Shown piece by piece: positions 18,141 through 26,474 of a stretch of DNA of 64,000 nucleotides; position 1 is the first letter of the stretch; every line of letters starts with the position of its first letter. Origin of the DNA: Pusillimonas sp. MFBS29 (GTDB taxonomy: Bacteria > Pseudomonadota > Gammaproteobacteria > Burkholderiales > Burkholderiaceae_B); contig NZ_JAJEWL010000003.1 of NCBI RefSeq assembly GCF_020687695.1, positions 62,001 through 126,000 on the forward strand, written 5' to 3'. The notes beneath the pieces were generated by a model, which ran no database searches, was not told the DNA's origin, and was given only the letters and a program-made list of their open reading frames with translations. The translations under genes were made by a program, and so were the position numbers.

Positions 18141-19466
18141 TTAGCCCTCGCACTTACGGACTTCGAGTTTCTTCTCGGCGGCGTACTTGGCAGCAAGATC
18201 CTTGACCAGCGGTTCTACATACTTCTTGTCGGACTGATACCAGTCGGACACGATTTCGAACTTGGAGCCGTTCCACTGAATAATGCGTGCCCAGTCATCG
18301 CCCATATGGTTGCTGCACGAGGTCTTGACCGGCTTCATCAGCTTGGCGAAGCCCAGCTCTTCAAGGCGTTCCTGCGTGATGTTCAGGTTCTCGAAACCCC
18401 AGCGGACTTGCTCAGGCGTCATGTGTTTGCCCTTGCCGTACTTTTCCTGGGCGGTACGTATGGCTTCGACCTGAAGCATCGAGATCATCATGCCGCGTGT
18501 GTGTGCAATGGTGCCCACGTACTTGCCCTCGGTATCAGTGCCCTGGCCCTTGTCGTAGACGTGCTTCTTCAGATCTTCGTGTACACGGCCGTGGTCGGCG
18601 CTGTTATGAATGGTAATGCCGTTATAGCCCTTGGCGACCGCACCCAGATCCTGGACGTCGTTTTCGGAGCTGGCCCACCAGATGCCGTACATCTTGTCGC
18701 GCGAATAGCCGACAGCCTGGGCTTCACGAATGGCGGTAGGCGTCATGATGCCTGCGCTCCAGAGCAACAGGAAGTCAGGGCGGCTCTGCCGTACCTGCAG
18801 CCAGGTGGATTTTTGCTGCACACCGGGTGCCGTTACAGGATAGAGCAGAAGCTCAAAGCCATTGGCCTTGGCGCGCTCTTGCAAAAGGGCAATAGGCTCT
18901 TTGCCATAAGGAGAGTCGTGGTAGACCAGGGCAATCTTCTTGCCCTTCAGTTTGTCTTCACCACCCAGCTTCTTGGCAATGTCCTGGATCATGACGTCGG
19001 CGGCCGTCCAGTAGGTACCCAGCAGCGGGAAGTTCCACTTGAACACAGAGCCGTCAGCCGATTGCGACAAGCCATAACCCACGGTTTCGATCGAGAAGCC
19101 GTCAACGATGGCCTTGTCGGTCAGGGCAAAAGTAATACCAGTAGACTGGGTATCAAACCCGGATGCACCACCGTGGCTGTTCTTCAGGCGCTCGTAGCAC
19201 TCCACACCGCGATCGGTTGCGTAGGCGGTTTCACACTCTTCGTAGACTATCTTGACGCCGTTGATGCCGCCATCACGTTCATTGACGAGCTTGAGGTAAT
19301 CCATCTTGCCGTCAGCCCATGGGATACCCAGTGGGGCAAAAGAGCCGGTACGATAGGCCAGCAGCGGTATGAACTGCTCTTCCGCGGCCGCCGCAGGCAA
19401 GGATGCCGTAGCCAGGGTGCCTGCTACAGCAACCATGGCTGCAGCGAATTTAAAGGAACGTTTCAT
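18141..19466 (-). CDS. ABC transporter substrate-binding protein (LivK-like)
   Basis: 441 residues, a Peripla_BP_6-type protein. The start at 19466 is set by AGGAGG eleven bases upstream and by the signal peptide (MKRSFKFAAAMVAVAGTLATASLPAAA). The mature protein has YRTGSFAPLGIPWADGKMDY near the N-terminus and the long lobes typical of LivK homologues in aromatic or fatty-acid associated clusters rather than classical leucine-binding proteins. It lies between livM and livF. Substrate is unknown; the two CoA ligases in the operon point to a carboxylic acid. Confidence 0.88.
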   Translation of the reverse strand: MKRSFKFAAAMVAVAGTLATASLPAAAAEEQFIPLLAYRTGSFAPLGIPWADGKMDYLKLVNERDGGINGVKIVYEECETAYATDRGVECYERLKNSHGGASGFDTQSTGITFALTDKAIVDGFSIETVGYGLSQSADGSVFKWNFPLLGTYWTAADVMIQDIAKKLGGEDKLKGKKIALVYHDSPYGKEPIALLQERAKANGFELLLYPVTAPGVQQKSTWLQVRQSRPDFLLLWSAGIMTPTAIREAQAVGYSRDKMYGIWWASSENDVQDLGAVAKGYNGITIHNSADHGRVHEDLKKHVYDKGQGTDTEGKYVGTIAHTRGMMISMLQVEAIRTAQEKYGKGKHMTPEQVRWGFENLNITQERLEELGFAKLMKPVKTSCSNHMGDDWARIIQWNGSKFEIVSDWYQSDKKYVEPLVKDLAAKYAAEKKLEVRKCEG

Positions 19467-19568
19467 CTCCAAGTCCTCCTGATGGTGTCTATATGCACCG
19501 TTTGCGTTTCGACATGACCTGAATCGGCCAGCCGGGTTACTGATGTGTTGCCGGAAAAGTCTGCCCAA

Positions 19569-20633
19569 TTAATGCGGGAAGGGCCAGATACGTAGTTTTT
19601 CTTTACCTATGCTCCAGAGTCGCGCCAGTCCGTGAGGTTCGACAATCAGGAAAAAAACGATCAGGGCGCCAAAGACCATGTGCTCGATGTGCGAGGCGAT
19701 GTCAACGGATATGGACAAGCCAAACAAGTGCGGCACGTTGGTCAGCAAGACCGGCAGCAGCACCATGAACGCAGCACCGAAGAAGCTGCCCACAATTGAG
19801 CCCAGGCCGCCGATAATCACAATGAACAGCAGTTGCAGGGAGCGGTTCAGGTCAAAAGCCAGCGGCTCCCAGGAACCCAGGTGTATGTAGGCCCACAGTG
19901 CGCCTGCCACACCGATAATGAAAGAGCTGACGGCGAAGGCAGTAAGCTTGGCATAAACCGGGCGGATCCCGATCACCGATGCGGCCACATCCATGTCACG
20001 TATGGCCATCCATTGCCGCCCTATGGCCCCACGCACCAGATTCTTGGCCAGCACGGCAAACACCACGACGAAAATCAGCACGAACAGATAGCGTTGGACC
20101 GGCGTCTGGACGGGCAAGCCGAAGGCGGTCAGGGCCGGCACCGAGACGTTGCCCGACGACGAATAATTGGTGAAGAACGGTATGCGCAGGAATGCCCAGT
20201 CAACAAAGAACTGGGCAGCCAGCGTGGTGACCGCCAGATACAAGCCCCGGATGCGCAGGCTGGGAACCCCGAACACCACGCCGACCAGGGTGGCGAATAC
20301 TCCGCCCAGCAAGATCTGGATAACCAGCGGCGTAGCCGGAATGCGCACACCGAAATTCCAGGCGGCATAGGCACCAACCGCCATGAAGGCGCCCGAACCT
20401 ATGGAGATCTGGCCGCAATAGCCCACCAGAATATTCAGGCCTATCGCTGCCAGCGAAAGTATCAGGAAGGGTATGAATATTGCCTGCAGGAAGTAATTTG
20501 AGGCCAGCAGGGGAACCGCCACGAAGGCAACAATCAGCAACCCTGTCATGAAGGTTCTGTCTTGCCTTATGGGGAAAATCTGCTGATCTGCCCGGTAGGT
20601 GCTTTTGAACTGGCCGTTTTCACGATAAAACAT
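19569..20633 (-). CDS. livM: Branched-chain-type ABC transporter permease LivM
   Basis: 354 residues with about nine hydrophobic segments and the LivM signature VGYCGQISIGSGAFMAVGAY near residue 70, followed by GVPSLRIRGLYLAVTTLAAQ near 124. It forms the transmembrane channel together with LivH. The gene is 18 bp downstream of livH. It carries an N-terminal soluble extension of about 30 residues (FYRENGQFKSTYRADQQIFP), typical of LivM proteins in this cluster type. Confidence 0.92.
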   Translation of the reverse strand: MFYRENGQFKSTYRADQQIFPIRQDRTFMTGLLIVAFVAVPLLASNYFLQAIFIPFLILSLAAIGLNILVGYCGQISIGSGAFMAVGAYAAWNFGVRIPATPLVIQILLGGVFATLVGVVFGVPSLRIRGLYLAVTTLAAQFFVDWAFLRIPFFTNYSSSGNVSVPALTAFGLPVQTPVQRYLFVLIFVVVFAVLAKNLVRGAIGRQWMAIRDMDVAASVIGIRPVYAKLTAFAVSSFIIGVAGALWAYIHLGSWEPLAFDLNRSLQLLFIVIIGGLGSIVGSFFGAAFMVLLPVLLTNVPHLFGLSISVDIASHIEHMVFGALIVFFLIVEPHGLARLWSIGKEKLRIWPFPH

Positions 20634-20651
20634 AGTCGATACCCAAGTCGC

Positions 20652-21581
20652 TTAAACGCGGTCAATAATTTTTTCGCCAAACAAACCTTGCGGGCGGAAG
20701 AGCAAAAACACCAGGGCGAGCATGTAGGCAAACCAGATTTCTATACCGCCACCCACAAAAGGCCCCAGATAAATCTCGGATAGTTTTTCACCAACGCCAA
20801 TGATCAGGCCGCCGATGATGGCGCCGGGCACCGAAGTGAGCCCGCCCAGGATGACCACCGGCAGTGCGCGCAATGCGGCAGTGGACAAGGTGAACTGCAC
20901 CCCGAACTTGGAGCCCCAGATAATGCCCGCCACCAAAGCAACCAGCCCTGCTACCGTCCAGACCACCACCCAGATGCGATTGAGCGGAATGCCTATGGAT
21001 TGCGCTGCCTGGTGGTCGTCTGCAACCGCGCGCAGGGCACGACCGACCGAGGTGTACTGGAAGAAAAATGCCAGCGCCGCGACCAGCAGCGCCGAAACAC
21101 CGGCGGCGGTCAGGTCTTCAAGACTGATAAGCAGGCCACCTTCGAATACCGTGTCGAGGATGAAGACGGGATCCTTGGGCATGCCGACATCGATGGTGTA
21201 AACGTTGCTGCCGAACAGTATCTGGCCCATGCCGTCCAGGAAGTAGCTGATGCCTATGGTGGCCATCAGCAGGGTGGTTCCTTCCTGATTGACCAGATAG
21301 CGCAAGACCCAGCGCTCGATCGCCACGGCGATCAGCCACATGAATACGGCGGCAAAGACGAAAGCCAGCACGTTCGCCAGGAACAGGCTTTCTATGCCCA
21401 GCCACCTGGGAATCCATTCCGACAGGCGTGCCATGGCCAGCGCAGCGATGAGCACCATGGCGCCCTGGGCAAAGTTGAAGACCCCCGATGCTTTGAAGAT
21501 CAATACAAAGCCCAGCGCCACCAGGGAATAAAGCATGCCCGTCATCAGGCCGCCAAACAAGGTTTCCAGAAAAAATGCCAT
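20652..21581 (-). CDS. livH: Branched-chain-type ABC transporter permease LivH
   Basis: 309 residues with eight or so membrane segments. It begins FFLETLFGGLMTGMLYSLVA, has GVFNFAQGAMVLIAALAM near residue 34 and the C-terminal GGLTSVPGAIIGGLIIGVGE that contacts the ATPases. A GAGGA site lies just before the ATG. It follows livG by 17 bp, so livG-livH-livM are tightly linked. Confidence 0.93.
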   Translation of the reverse strand: MAFFLETLFGGLMTGMLYSLVALGFVLIFKASGVFNFAQGAMVLIAALAMARLSEWIPRWLGIESLFLANVLAFVFAAVFMWLIAVAIERWVLRYLVNQEGTTLLMATIGISYFLDGMGQILFGSNVYTIDVGMPKDPVFILDTVFEGGLLISLEDLTAAGVSALLVAALAFFFQYTSVGRALRAVADDHQAAQSIGIPLNRIWVVVWTVAGLVALVAGIIWGSKFGVQFTLSTAALRALPVVILGGLTSVPGAIIGGLIIGVGEKLSEIYLGPFVGGGIEIWFAYMLALVFLLFRPQGLFGEKIIDRV

Positions 21582-21598
21582 GTTGGATGTCCTCTGGG

Positions 21599-22396
21599 TT
21601 AATGGCTTGCGCCAAGATAAGCCTGGATCACGTCAGGATTCTGACGCACTTCATCAGGCAAGCCATCGCCAATTTTTTTGCCGTAATCGAGCACCACCAC
21701 CCGGTCGGAGATATCCATGACAACACCCATATCGTGCTCGATCAGCACGATGGTTGTGCCGTATTCGTCGTTGACATCAAGGATGAAACGGCTCATGTCT
21801 TGTTTCTCTTCGATGTTCATGCCGGCCATGGGCTCATCAAGCAGCAGCATGCGCGGTTCCATGGCCAGCGCGCGGCCCAGGTCAACCCGCTTTTGCAATC
21901 CGTAAGGCAGGCGCCCGACCGGCGTCTTGCGATAGGCCTGTATTTCCAGAAAGTCGATGATGTTTTCAACAAATTCACGGTGGGCAATTTCTTCGCGCTC
22001 GGCCGACCCCAGGCGAAACGCCTGGGCCAGCACACCGCTTTTCATGCGCAGGTTGCGACCCGTCATGATGTTGTCCAGCACGCTCATGCCCTTGAACAAG
22101 GCCAGATTCTGGAAGGTGCGCGCGATGCCCATCTCGGCGGCGCGCCTGGAATTCATTTTTGCGAACTTCACACCAGCCAGCGTGATTTCACCCTGCTGCG
22201 GCGTATACACGCCATTGATCACATTAAGCATGGAGCTTTTACCGGCACCGTTGGGGCCGATGATGGATCGGATCTCGTGCTCTTTGACGTCGAACGAGAT
22301 ATCGGTCAGGGCTTTCACACCGCCAAAGGCGAGCGAAATATTTTTCATGTCGAGGATGACATCCCCGATGCGCTGATTGCGATCGGTTTGACTCAT
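21599..22396 (-). CDS. livG: Branched-chain-type ABC transporter ATPase LivG
   Basis: 265 residues. Walker A GPNGAGKSSMLNVI near residue 44, LivG-type insertion, a signature region reading LPYGLQKRVDLGRALA near 154, and Walker B MLLLDEPMAGMN. The signature LPYGLQ departs from LSGG but is normal for LivG of CoA-ligase-linked clusters. It lies 33 bp downstream of the large acyl-CoA ligase gene. Confidence 0.92.
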   Translation of the reverse strand: MSQTDRNQRIGDVILDMKNISLAFGGVKALTDISFDVKEHEIRSIIGPNGAGKSSMLNVINGVYTPQQGEITLAGVKFAKMNSRRAAEMGIARTFQNLALFKGMSVLDNIMTGRNLRMKSGVLAQAFRLGSAEREEIAHREFVENIIDFLEIQAYRKTPVGRLPYGLQKRVDLGRALAMEPRMLLLDEPMAGMNIEEKQDMSRFILDVNDEYGTTIVLIEHDMGVVMDISDRVVVLDYGKKIGDGLPDEVRQNPDVIQAYLGASH

Positions 22397-22429
22397 AGCG
22401 GACTCATAGTGGGTTGCCGGATTGCTGGC

Positions 22430-24406
22430 CTAAGCAGCCTTTTGGGTGTTGCCTGGATAGACAGTGGCCGGGACAATTTTCAGATCTGCTGAAATCTTGC
22501 CGCTGCGCCCGTCTTCGAACTTGACTTCGGTTTCAATGAACTGGTTGGCCTTGCCCTGAAACAGGGCATCGACCAGCACACCATACTTTTGCGCGATAAA
22601 TGCACGCCGTACTTTGCGGGTGCGTGTCAGCTCGTCGTCGTCAGGATCCAGCTCTTTGTGCAGGATCAGGAAGCGGGAAATTTGCGACCCTGCGAGCTTG
22701 GGATCGGTCGCCAGTTCGGCATTGACCTGATTCACGCAGTCGAGGATCAGTGCATAGACCTCGGGCTTGCCGGCCAGATCGGTATAGCCTGCATAAGGCA
22801 AACCTTTTCTTTCAGCCCAGTTTCCTACCGCTTCAAGGTCAATATTGATGAAAGCACATACCTCGGATTTGTTGGCGCCAAAAGCCACTGCTTCCTTGAT
22901 ATGCTGGAAAAACTTGAGTTTGTTTTCTATGTACTTGGGCGCGAACAGGCTGCCGTCCGACAGTTTGCCAACGTCTTTGGCGCGATCGATGATCTTGAGC
23001 TGCCCGTCGTCATCGAGATAGCCTGCATCACCAGTGTGATACCAGCCGTCGGCGGTGTAGGACTCGGCCGTGGCTTCGGGATTGCGGTAATAGCCCTTGA
23101 ACATGCCTGGACTTTTTATCTGGATTTCGCCATCGGACGCCACCCTGATCTCGACACCTTTTACAGGTGGCCCGACCGTGTCGGAACGCACCTGGCCATC
23201 GGATTGAACACATACGAATACCGAGGTTTCGGTAGATCCGTACAGTTGCTTCAGATTGATGCCTATCGACCGATAGAACACAAACAGATCGGGGCCTATG
23301 GCCTCGCCGGCGGTGTAGGCGACACGAACCCGGCTCATGCCCAGGGCGTTGCGCAAGGGGCCGTACACCAGCACATTGCCAATGGCGTATTTAAGCCTGT
23401 CGATTGCGCTGACACCAGGATCTTTGTCGAGGATGCTTACACCCACCCGGCGTGCCAGCTTCATGAACACATGAAACATTTTGCGCTTGATGGCGCTGGC
23501 GTCTTCCATGCGGATCATGACGTGAGTCAACAAGCCTTCGAGCACCCGTGGAGGTGCAAAGTAATACGTTGGCCCGATATCGTGCATATCGATGGAAACC
23601 GTTTCTGGCGACTCGGGATGGTTCACGGTAAAGCCGGTGACCAGAAACTGCGTATACGAAAACATGTTCTGGCCTATCCAGGCAGGCGGCAGATAGGCCA
23701 GCACATCTTCCTGGTCGGTCAGGTTTTCAAGTTCCTGAACTGCCAGCGCACGGTCGATGAGCGCATGGTGCGAGAGCATGACGCCCTTGGGCTTGCCCGT
23801 GGTGCCCGACGTATAAAACATCGCTGCGGCGTCGTCCGGCTGAATCGCTGCCATGGCCCTGGAGACATAGTCGGGGTGCGCATTGGCATAGTCATTGCCC
23901 ATCTCGAGCAGGCGCTCGTAGCTCAGCAGGCGATCTTCTTCCTGATAGTTGCGCAAACCGCGTGGATCGTCGTATACAACATGGGTCAGGGCGGGACACT
24001 GGTCGCCGACCTCGAGCATCTTGTCGACCTGCTCCTGGTTCTCAACAACTGCCACGCGTATTTCGGCATCTTGCAGGACAAAAAGCATTTCCTGAGCCAC
24101 TGCATCCTGGTACAGCGGCACTGGTATGGCCCCTATGGTCTGGGCGGCCATCATGGACAGGTACAGACGCGGGCGGTTCTCACCTACAATGGCGACGTGT
24201 TGTCCTGGCTCAACCCCCAGGGACGCCAGCCCGTTGGCCAGCATGCGTACCTGAGCAGAGAGCTCGGACCACGTTACGGTTTGCCAGATGCCCAGATCCT
24301 TTTCACGTATGGCAGGACGTGAGCCGCGAACTTGGGCATGGTGCTCTACCAACGCCGGAAACGTGCTCGGCACAGCGATGCTTTGCACAGGCGGATTTTG
24401 GGGCAT
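22430..24406 (-). CDS. AMP-forming acyl-CoA ligase (long-chain type)
   Basis: 658 residues of the ANL superfamily. The ATP loop YTSGTTGKPKGVMLSHHA is near residue 200, YGSTETS near 395 and the hinge-region motif DGWYHTGDAGYLDDDGQL near 460. The length and the C-terminal insert match long-chain-type ligases found at the head of liv clusters in Burkholderiales. It converts a carboxylate to its CoA thioester. It is the first gene of the leftward operon, with AGGAGA before the ATG, and is divergent from the Crp/Fnr gene across about 170 bp. Confidence 0.9.
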   Translation of the reverse strand: MPQNPPVQSIAVPSTFPALVEHHAQVRGSRPAIREKDLGIWQTVTWSELSAQVRMLANGLASLGVEPGQHVAIVGENRPRLYLSMMAAQTIGAIPVPLYQDAVAQEMLFVLQDAEIRVAVVENQEQVDKMLEVGDQCPALTHVVYDDPRGLRNYQEEDRLLSYERLLEMGNDYANAHPDYVSRAMAAIQPDDAAAMFYTSGTTGKPKGVMLSHHALIDRALAVQELENLTDQEDVLAYLPPAWIGQNMFSYTQFLVTGFTVNHPESPETVSIDMHDIGPTYYFAPPRVLEGLLTHVMIRMEDASAIKRKMFHVFMKLARRVGVSILDKDPGVSAIDRLKYAIGNVLVYGPLRNALGMSRVRVAYTAGEAIGPDLFVFYRSIGINLKQLYGSTETSVFVCVQSDGQVRSDTVGPPVKGVEIRVASDGEIQIKSPGMFKGYYRNPEATAESYTADGWYHTGDAGYLDDDGQLKIIDRAKDVGKLSDGSLFAPKYIENKLKFFQHIKEAVAFGANKSEVCAFINIDLEAVGNWAERKGLPYAGYTDLAGKPEVYALILDCVNQVNAELATDPKLAGSQISRFLILHKELDPDDDELTRTRKVRRAFIAQKYGVLVDALFQGKANQFIETEVKFEDGRSGKISADLKIVPATVYPGNTQKAA

Positions 24407-24491
24407 GGTTGTCTCCTTCAGCCAAAAAGGCAGCCCCTTGGAACAGGGCTTTTGTAATCTGTATTACCAGCTGCTTTATGATCTGGTTTTT

Positions 24492-24510
24492 CTTAAGTTG
24501 TGCTTAAGTT
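24492..24510. promoter_or_regulatory. Tandem CTTAAGTT repeat in divergent promoter region
   Basis: The octamer CTTAAGTT occurs twice with starts 11 bp apart (24492-24499 and 24503-24510), about one helical turn. Each copy contains the palindrome CTTAAG. It lies between the ligase-liv operon and the Crp/Fnr gene, so it may be a pair of protein-binding sites or part of the AT-rich promoter. The function is inferred. Confidence 0.35.
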
Positions 24511-24532
24511 ATTAGTTTGCCGGCGCGTCAAC

Positions 24533-24548
24533 TGTCACCAACGTGACA
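24533..24548. promoter_or_regulatory. Perfect palindrome TGTCAC-N4-GTGACA, candidate Crp/Fnr-family operator
   Basis: A perfect 6+6 inverted repeat with a 4-bp centre (CAAC), 27 bp before the ATG of the Crp/Fnr-type regulator and 126 bp from the ligase start. The size and symmetry suit a Crp-family dimer, and the position near the regulator's own start suits autoregulation. The half-sites differ from the classical TGTGA/TCACA order. Confidence 0.5.
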
Positions 24549-24575
24549 TTCCCGCACTTTCTAGGGTTAATCCTC

Positions 24576-25250
24576 ATGCTACTGAAAGACTCTCTGCAGA
24601 ATGCTGCTGCCTGGTTCGATCTGCTGGATGCCGACCAGCAGGAACGTGTGCAGCGCGACGTACAGGTCACGCATTACCCTGCAGGAGCCATGATAGAACG
24701 CAAAGGCGAAAAAGCCTACGCCTGGATGGGAGTCCTGACCGGCCTGGTCAAGGTGTCGGTGGGCAATCAGGATGGGAAAATGGCTTCGCTGACCGGGGTC
24801 CCTCCGGGAGGCTGGATAGGCGAAGGCTCATTGCTCAAGCGCGAAGCGCGTAAATACGACGTTGTCGCCTTGCGCGACTCGGCAATTATTCGCTTGCCGG
24901 AAAGCACCTTCAACTGGCTGCTCGACAGCAGCATCCCTTTCAACCGCTATCTGCTGCACCAGCTCAACGAGCGCGTAGGACAGTTCATAGGCAAGGCTGA
25001 ATACGACCGCCTGCTGGCGCCCGACGCGCGTGTGGCCCGGTGCCTGGCCGAACTGTTCAACCCCCTGCTTTATCCGGCCAAAAGCACGCGGCTGGACATT
25101 ACCCAGGAAGAAATCGGCTATCTGGCACGCACCTCACGACAGCGCACCAATCAGGCGCTGCGCACGCTGGAAGCGGCTGAATTGCTGAAAGTGGAATATG
25201 GGGCAGTCCAGGTACTGGATCTACCCGGACTGCGTCAATACGGAATGTAG
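24576..25250 (+). CDS. Crp/Fnr family transcriptional regulator
   Basis: 224 residues. A cyclic-nucleotide-binding-type beta barrel (about 20-140, with GGWIGEGSLLKREARKYDVVA) precedes a C-terminal Crp-type HTH (DITQEEIGYLARTSRQRTNQ near residue 175). There is no N-terminal cysteine cluster, so it is not an iron-sulphur FNR. ATG at 24576 is preferred to GTG at 24543, since the latter lies inside the operator-like palindrome. Its divergent position next to the ligase-liv operon suggests it controls that operon. Confidence 0.88.
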   Translation: MLLKDSLQNAAAWFDLLDADQQERVQRDVQVTHYPAGAMIERKGEKAYAWMGVLTGLVKVSVGNQDGKMASLTGVPPGGWIGEGSLLKREARKYDVVALRDSAIIRLPESTFNWLLDSSIPFNRYLLHQLNERVGQFIGKAEYDRLLAPDARVARCLAELFNPLLYPAKSTRLDITQEEIGYLARTSRQRTNQALRTLEAAELLKVEYGAVQVLDLPGLRQYGM

Positions 25251-25256
25251 TGCACT

Positions 25257-25288
25257 GACCGGAGCAGGCTTGCACGCCTGGCCCGGTC
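25257..25288. terminator. Hairpin between convergent regulator and Bug genes
   Basis: GACCGG-AGC-AGGC and GCCT-GGC-CCGGTC pair with one internal loop around a 6-nt loop. It lies in the 45-bp gap between two convergent stops. No U-run follows on either strand, so it is a weak or factor-assisted terminator at best. Confidence 0.4.
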
Positions 25289-25295
25289 GTATAGG

Positions 25296-26258
25296 TCAGT
25301 CCAGCTTCAGGCCGGCCTTCTTGATGACGGCGGCCCACTCTTCCCGCTGAGCCTCGGCATAAGACTTGAAGTCTGCCGCGCTCATGGGCAAAGGCTCCAC
25401 ACCCATGGCTCGTATCTTCCCGTCGACTTCGGGCGACTTCAAGGCTGCCTGCAAGTCGGTATTCAGCTTGTCCACCACATCGGTGGGCAGTCCGGCCGGG
25501 CCTACCAGCCCTTGCCAGGCGTAAGCGGTAAAGTCTGCCACCCCTGCCTGTGCCATCGTCGGAACATCAGGCAAGGTTGCCAGCCGCTCAGGTGTGGCAA
25601 CCGCCAGCACACGCAGCTTGCCTGCCTTGATGTTCGATGCGGCGGCGGCCGAATCAACAAAGCCCACGCTGACCTGTCCGCCCAGCAAATCCTGCAGGGC
25701 CGGTGCGGCGCCTTTGTATGGAACGTGGGTAATCTTGACGCCGGCACGTTGCTGGAACATTTCCAGGGCCAGATGATGAGGCGAGCCTGCGCCTGCCGAC
25801 GCCGACGTCAGCGTACCCGGCTCCTTGCGAGCCGCATCGATAACATCCTGCACGGTCTTGAAGGGAGAGCTTTCGTTGACAGCCAGCATCAGGGGAAATC
25901 GTGCCAGGCCGCCAATATAGGTGAATTTTTCAGGGTCGTACTGCAAGGACGAATACAGCGAGGGGTTGTAGGCCAGCGTACCCGAATCAGCGGTTCCAAA
26001 TACATAACCGTCAGGCTGCGCCTGTTGAATGTACGTGGCGCCGATAATGGTCGCCGCACCCGGTTTGTTCTCGACTACGATGCTTTGTCCCAGCGACTTT
26101 TCCATATTCGCGGCAACCAGGCGCCCGATAACGTCGGAGCCCCCGCCTGCCGGGTAGGGAATTACCCACTGAACGGCACGTTCGGGCCAGGCAGCGTGGG
26201 CCAGGCTGGCTGCCCCAAGCAGCGAAAGGGCCGCCAGGCTCTTGATGAATTTGGACAT
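25296..26258 (-). CDS. Bug/TctC-family periplasmic binding protein
   Basis: 320 residues. The signal peptide (MSKFIKSLAALSLLGAASLAHA) and the Bug signatures are clear: AVQWVIPYPAGGGSDVIGRL after cleavage, NKPGAATIIGATYIQQAQPD, and HVPYKGAAPALQDLLGGQV. These proteins are abundant in Alcaligenaceae and bind organic acids or related solutes, usually for TctAB permeases. No tctAB gene is present here. The start at 26258 has GGAGGA upstream; the longer frame has no such site. Confidence 0.93.
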   Translation of the reverse strand: MSKFIKSLAALSLLGAASLAHAAWPERAVQWVIPYPAGGGSDVIGRLVAANMEKSLGQSIVVENKPGAATIIGATYIQQAQPDGYVFGTADSGTLAYNPSLYSSLQYDPEKFTYIGGLARFPLMLAVNESSPFKTVQDVIDAARKEPGTLTSASAGAGSPHHLALEMFQQRAGVKITHVPYKGAAPALQDLLGGQVSVGFVDSAAAASNIKAGKLRVLAVATPERLATLPDVPTMAQAGVADFTAYAWQGLVGPAGLPTDVVDKLNTDLQAALKSPEVDGKIRAMGVEPLPMSAADFKSYAEAQREEWAAVIKKAGLKLD

Positions 26259-26315
26259 CGATGTTTCCTCCGTTGAATTAATACAGCTTGTTCTGTTCGT
26301 TATTATGCAACGGAT

Positions 26316-26329
26316 TTGACATACATCAA
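26316..26329. promoter_or_regulatory. FNR-like box TTGAC-N4-ATCAA
   Basis: TTGACATACATCAA differs from the FNR/ANR consensus TTGAT-N4-ATCAA by one base. It lies within a larger perfect repeat, ATTTGA-N6-TCAAAT. It is 58 bp from the Bug gene start and 146 bp from the gdhA start, in their shared divergent region. Oxygen-linked control of either gene is a hypothesis. Confidence 0.45.
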
Positions 26330-26474
26330 ATACGGCAAGCGCCTGACATTTAACGCGTCCCCAATTAATTTTTCGCAATATTTATAAGGGACGGAATCCG
26401 TCCGGCGCACTAAAATACCTGCATCCGCCCAAACAGGGCTCTTCTCATTCACTCCACAAGCATAAGGCTCAACC

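Noticed and set aside
18306-19517. Plus-strand open frame of 403 codons opposite the LivK-like gene
   Set aside because: Shadow of a well-supported binding-protein gene with signal peptide and AGGAGG.
22589-24322. Plus-strand open frame of 577 codons opposite the acyl-CoA ligase
   Set aside because: The minus strand encodes a complete ligase with canonical motifs; the antisense frame shows no recognisable protein features.
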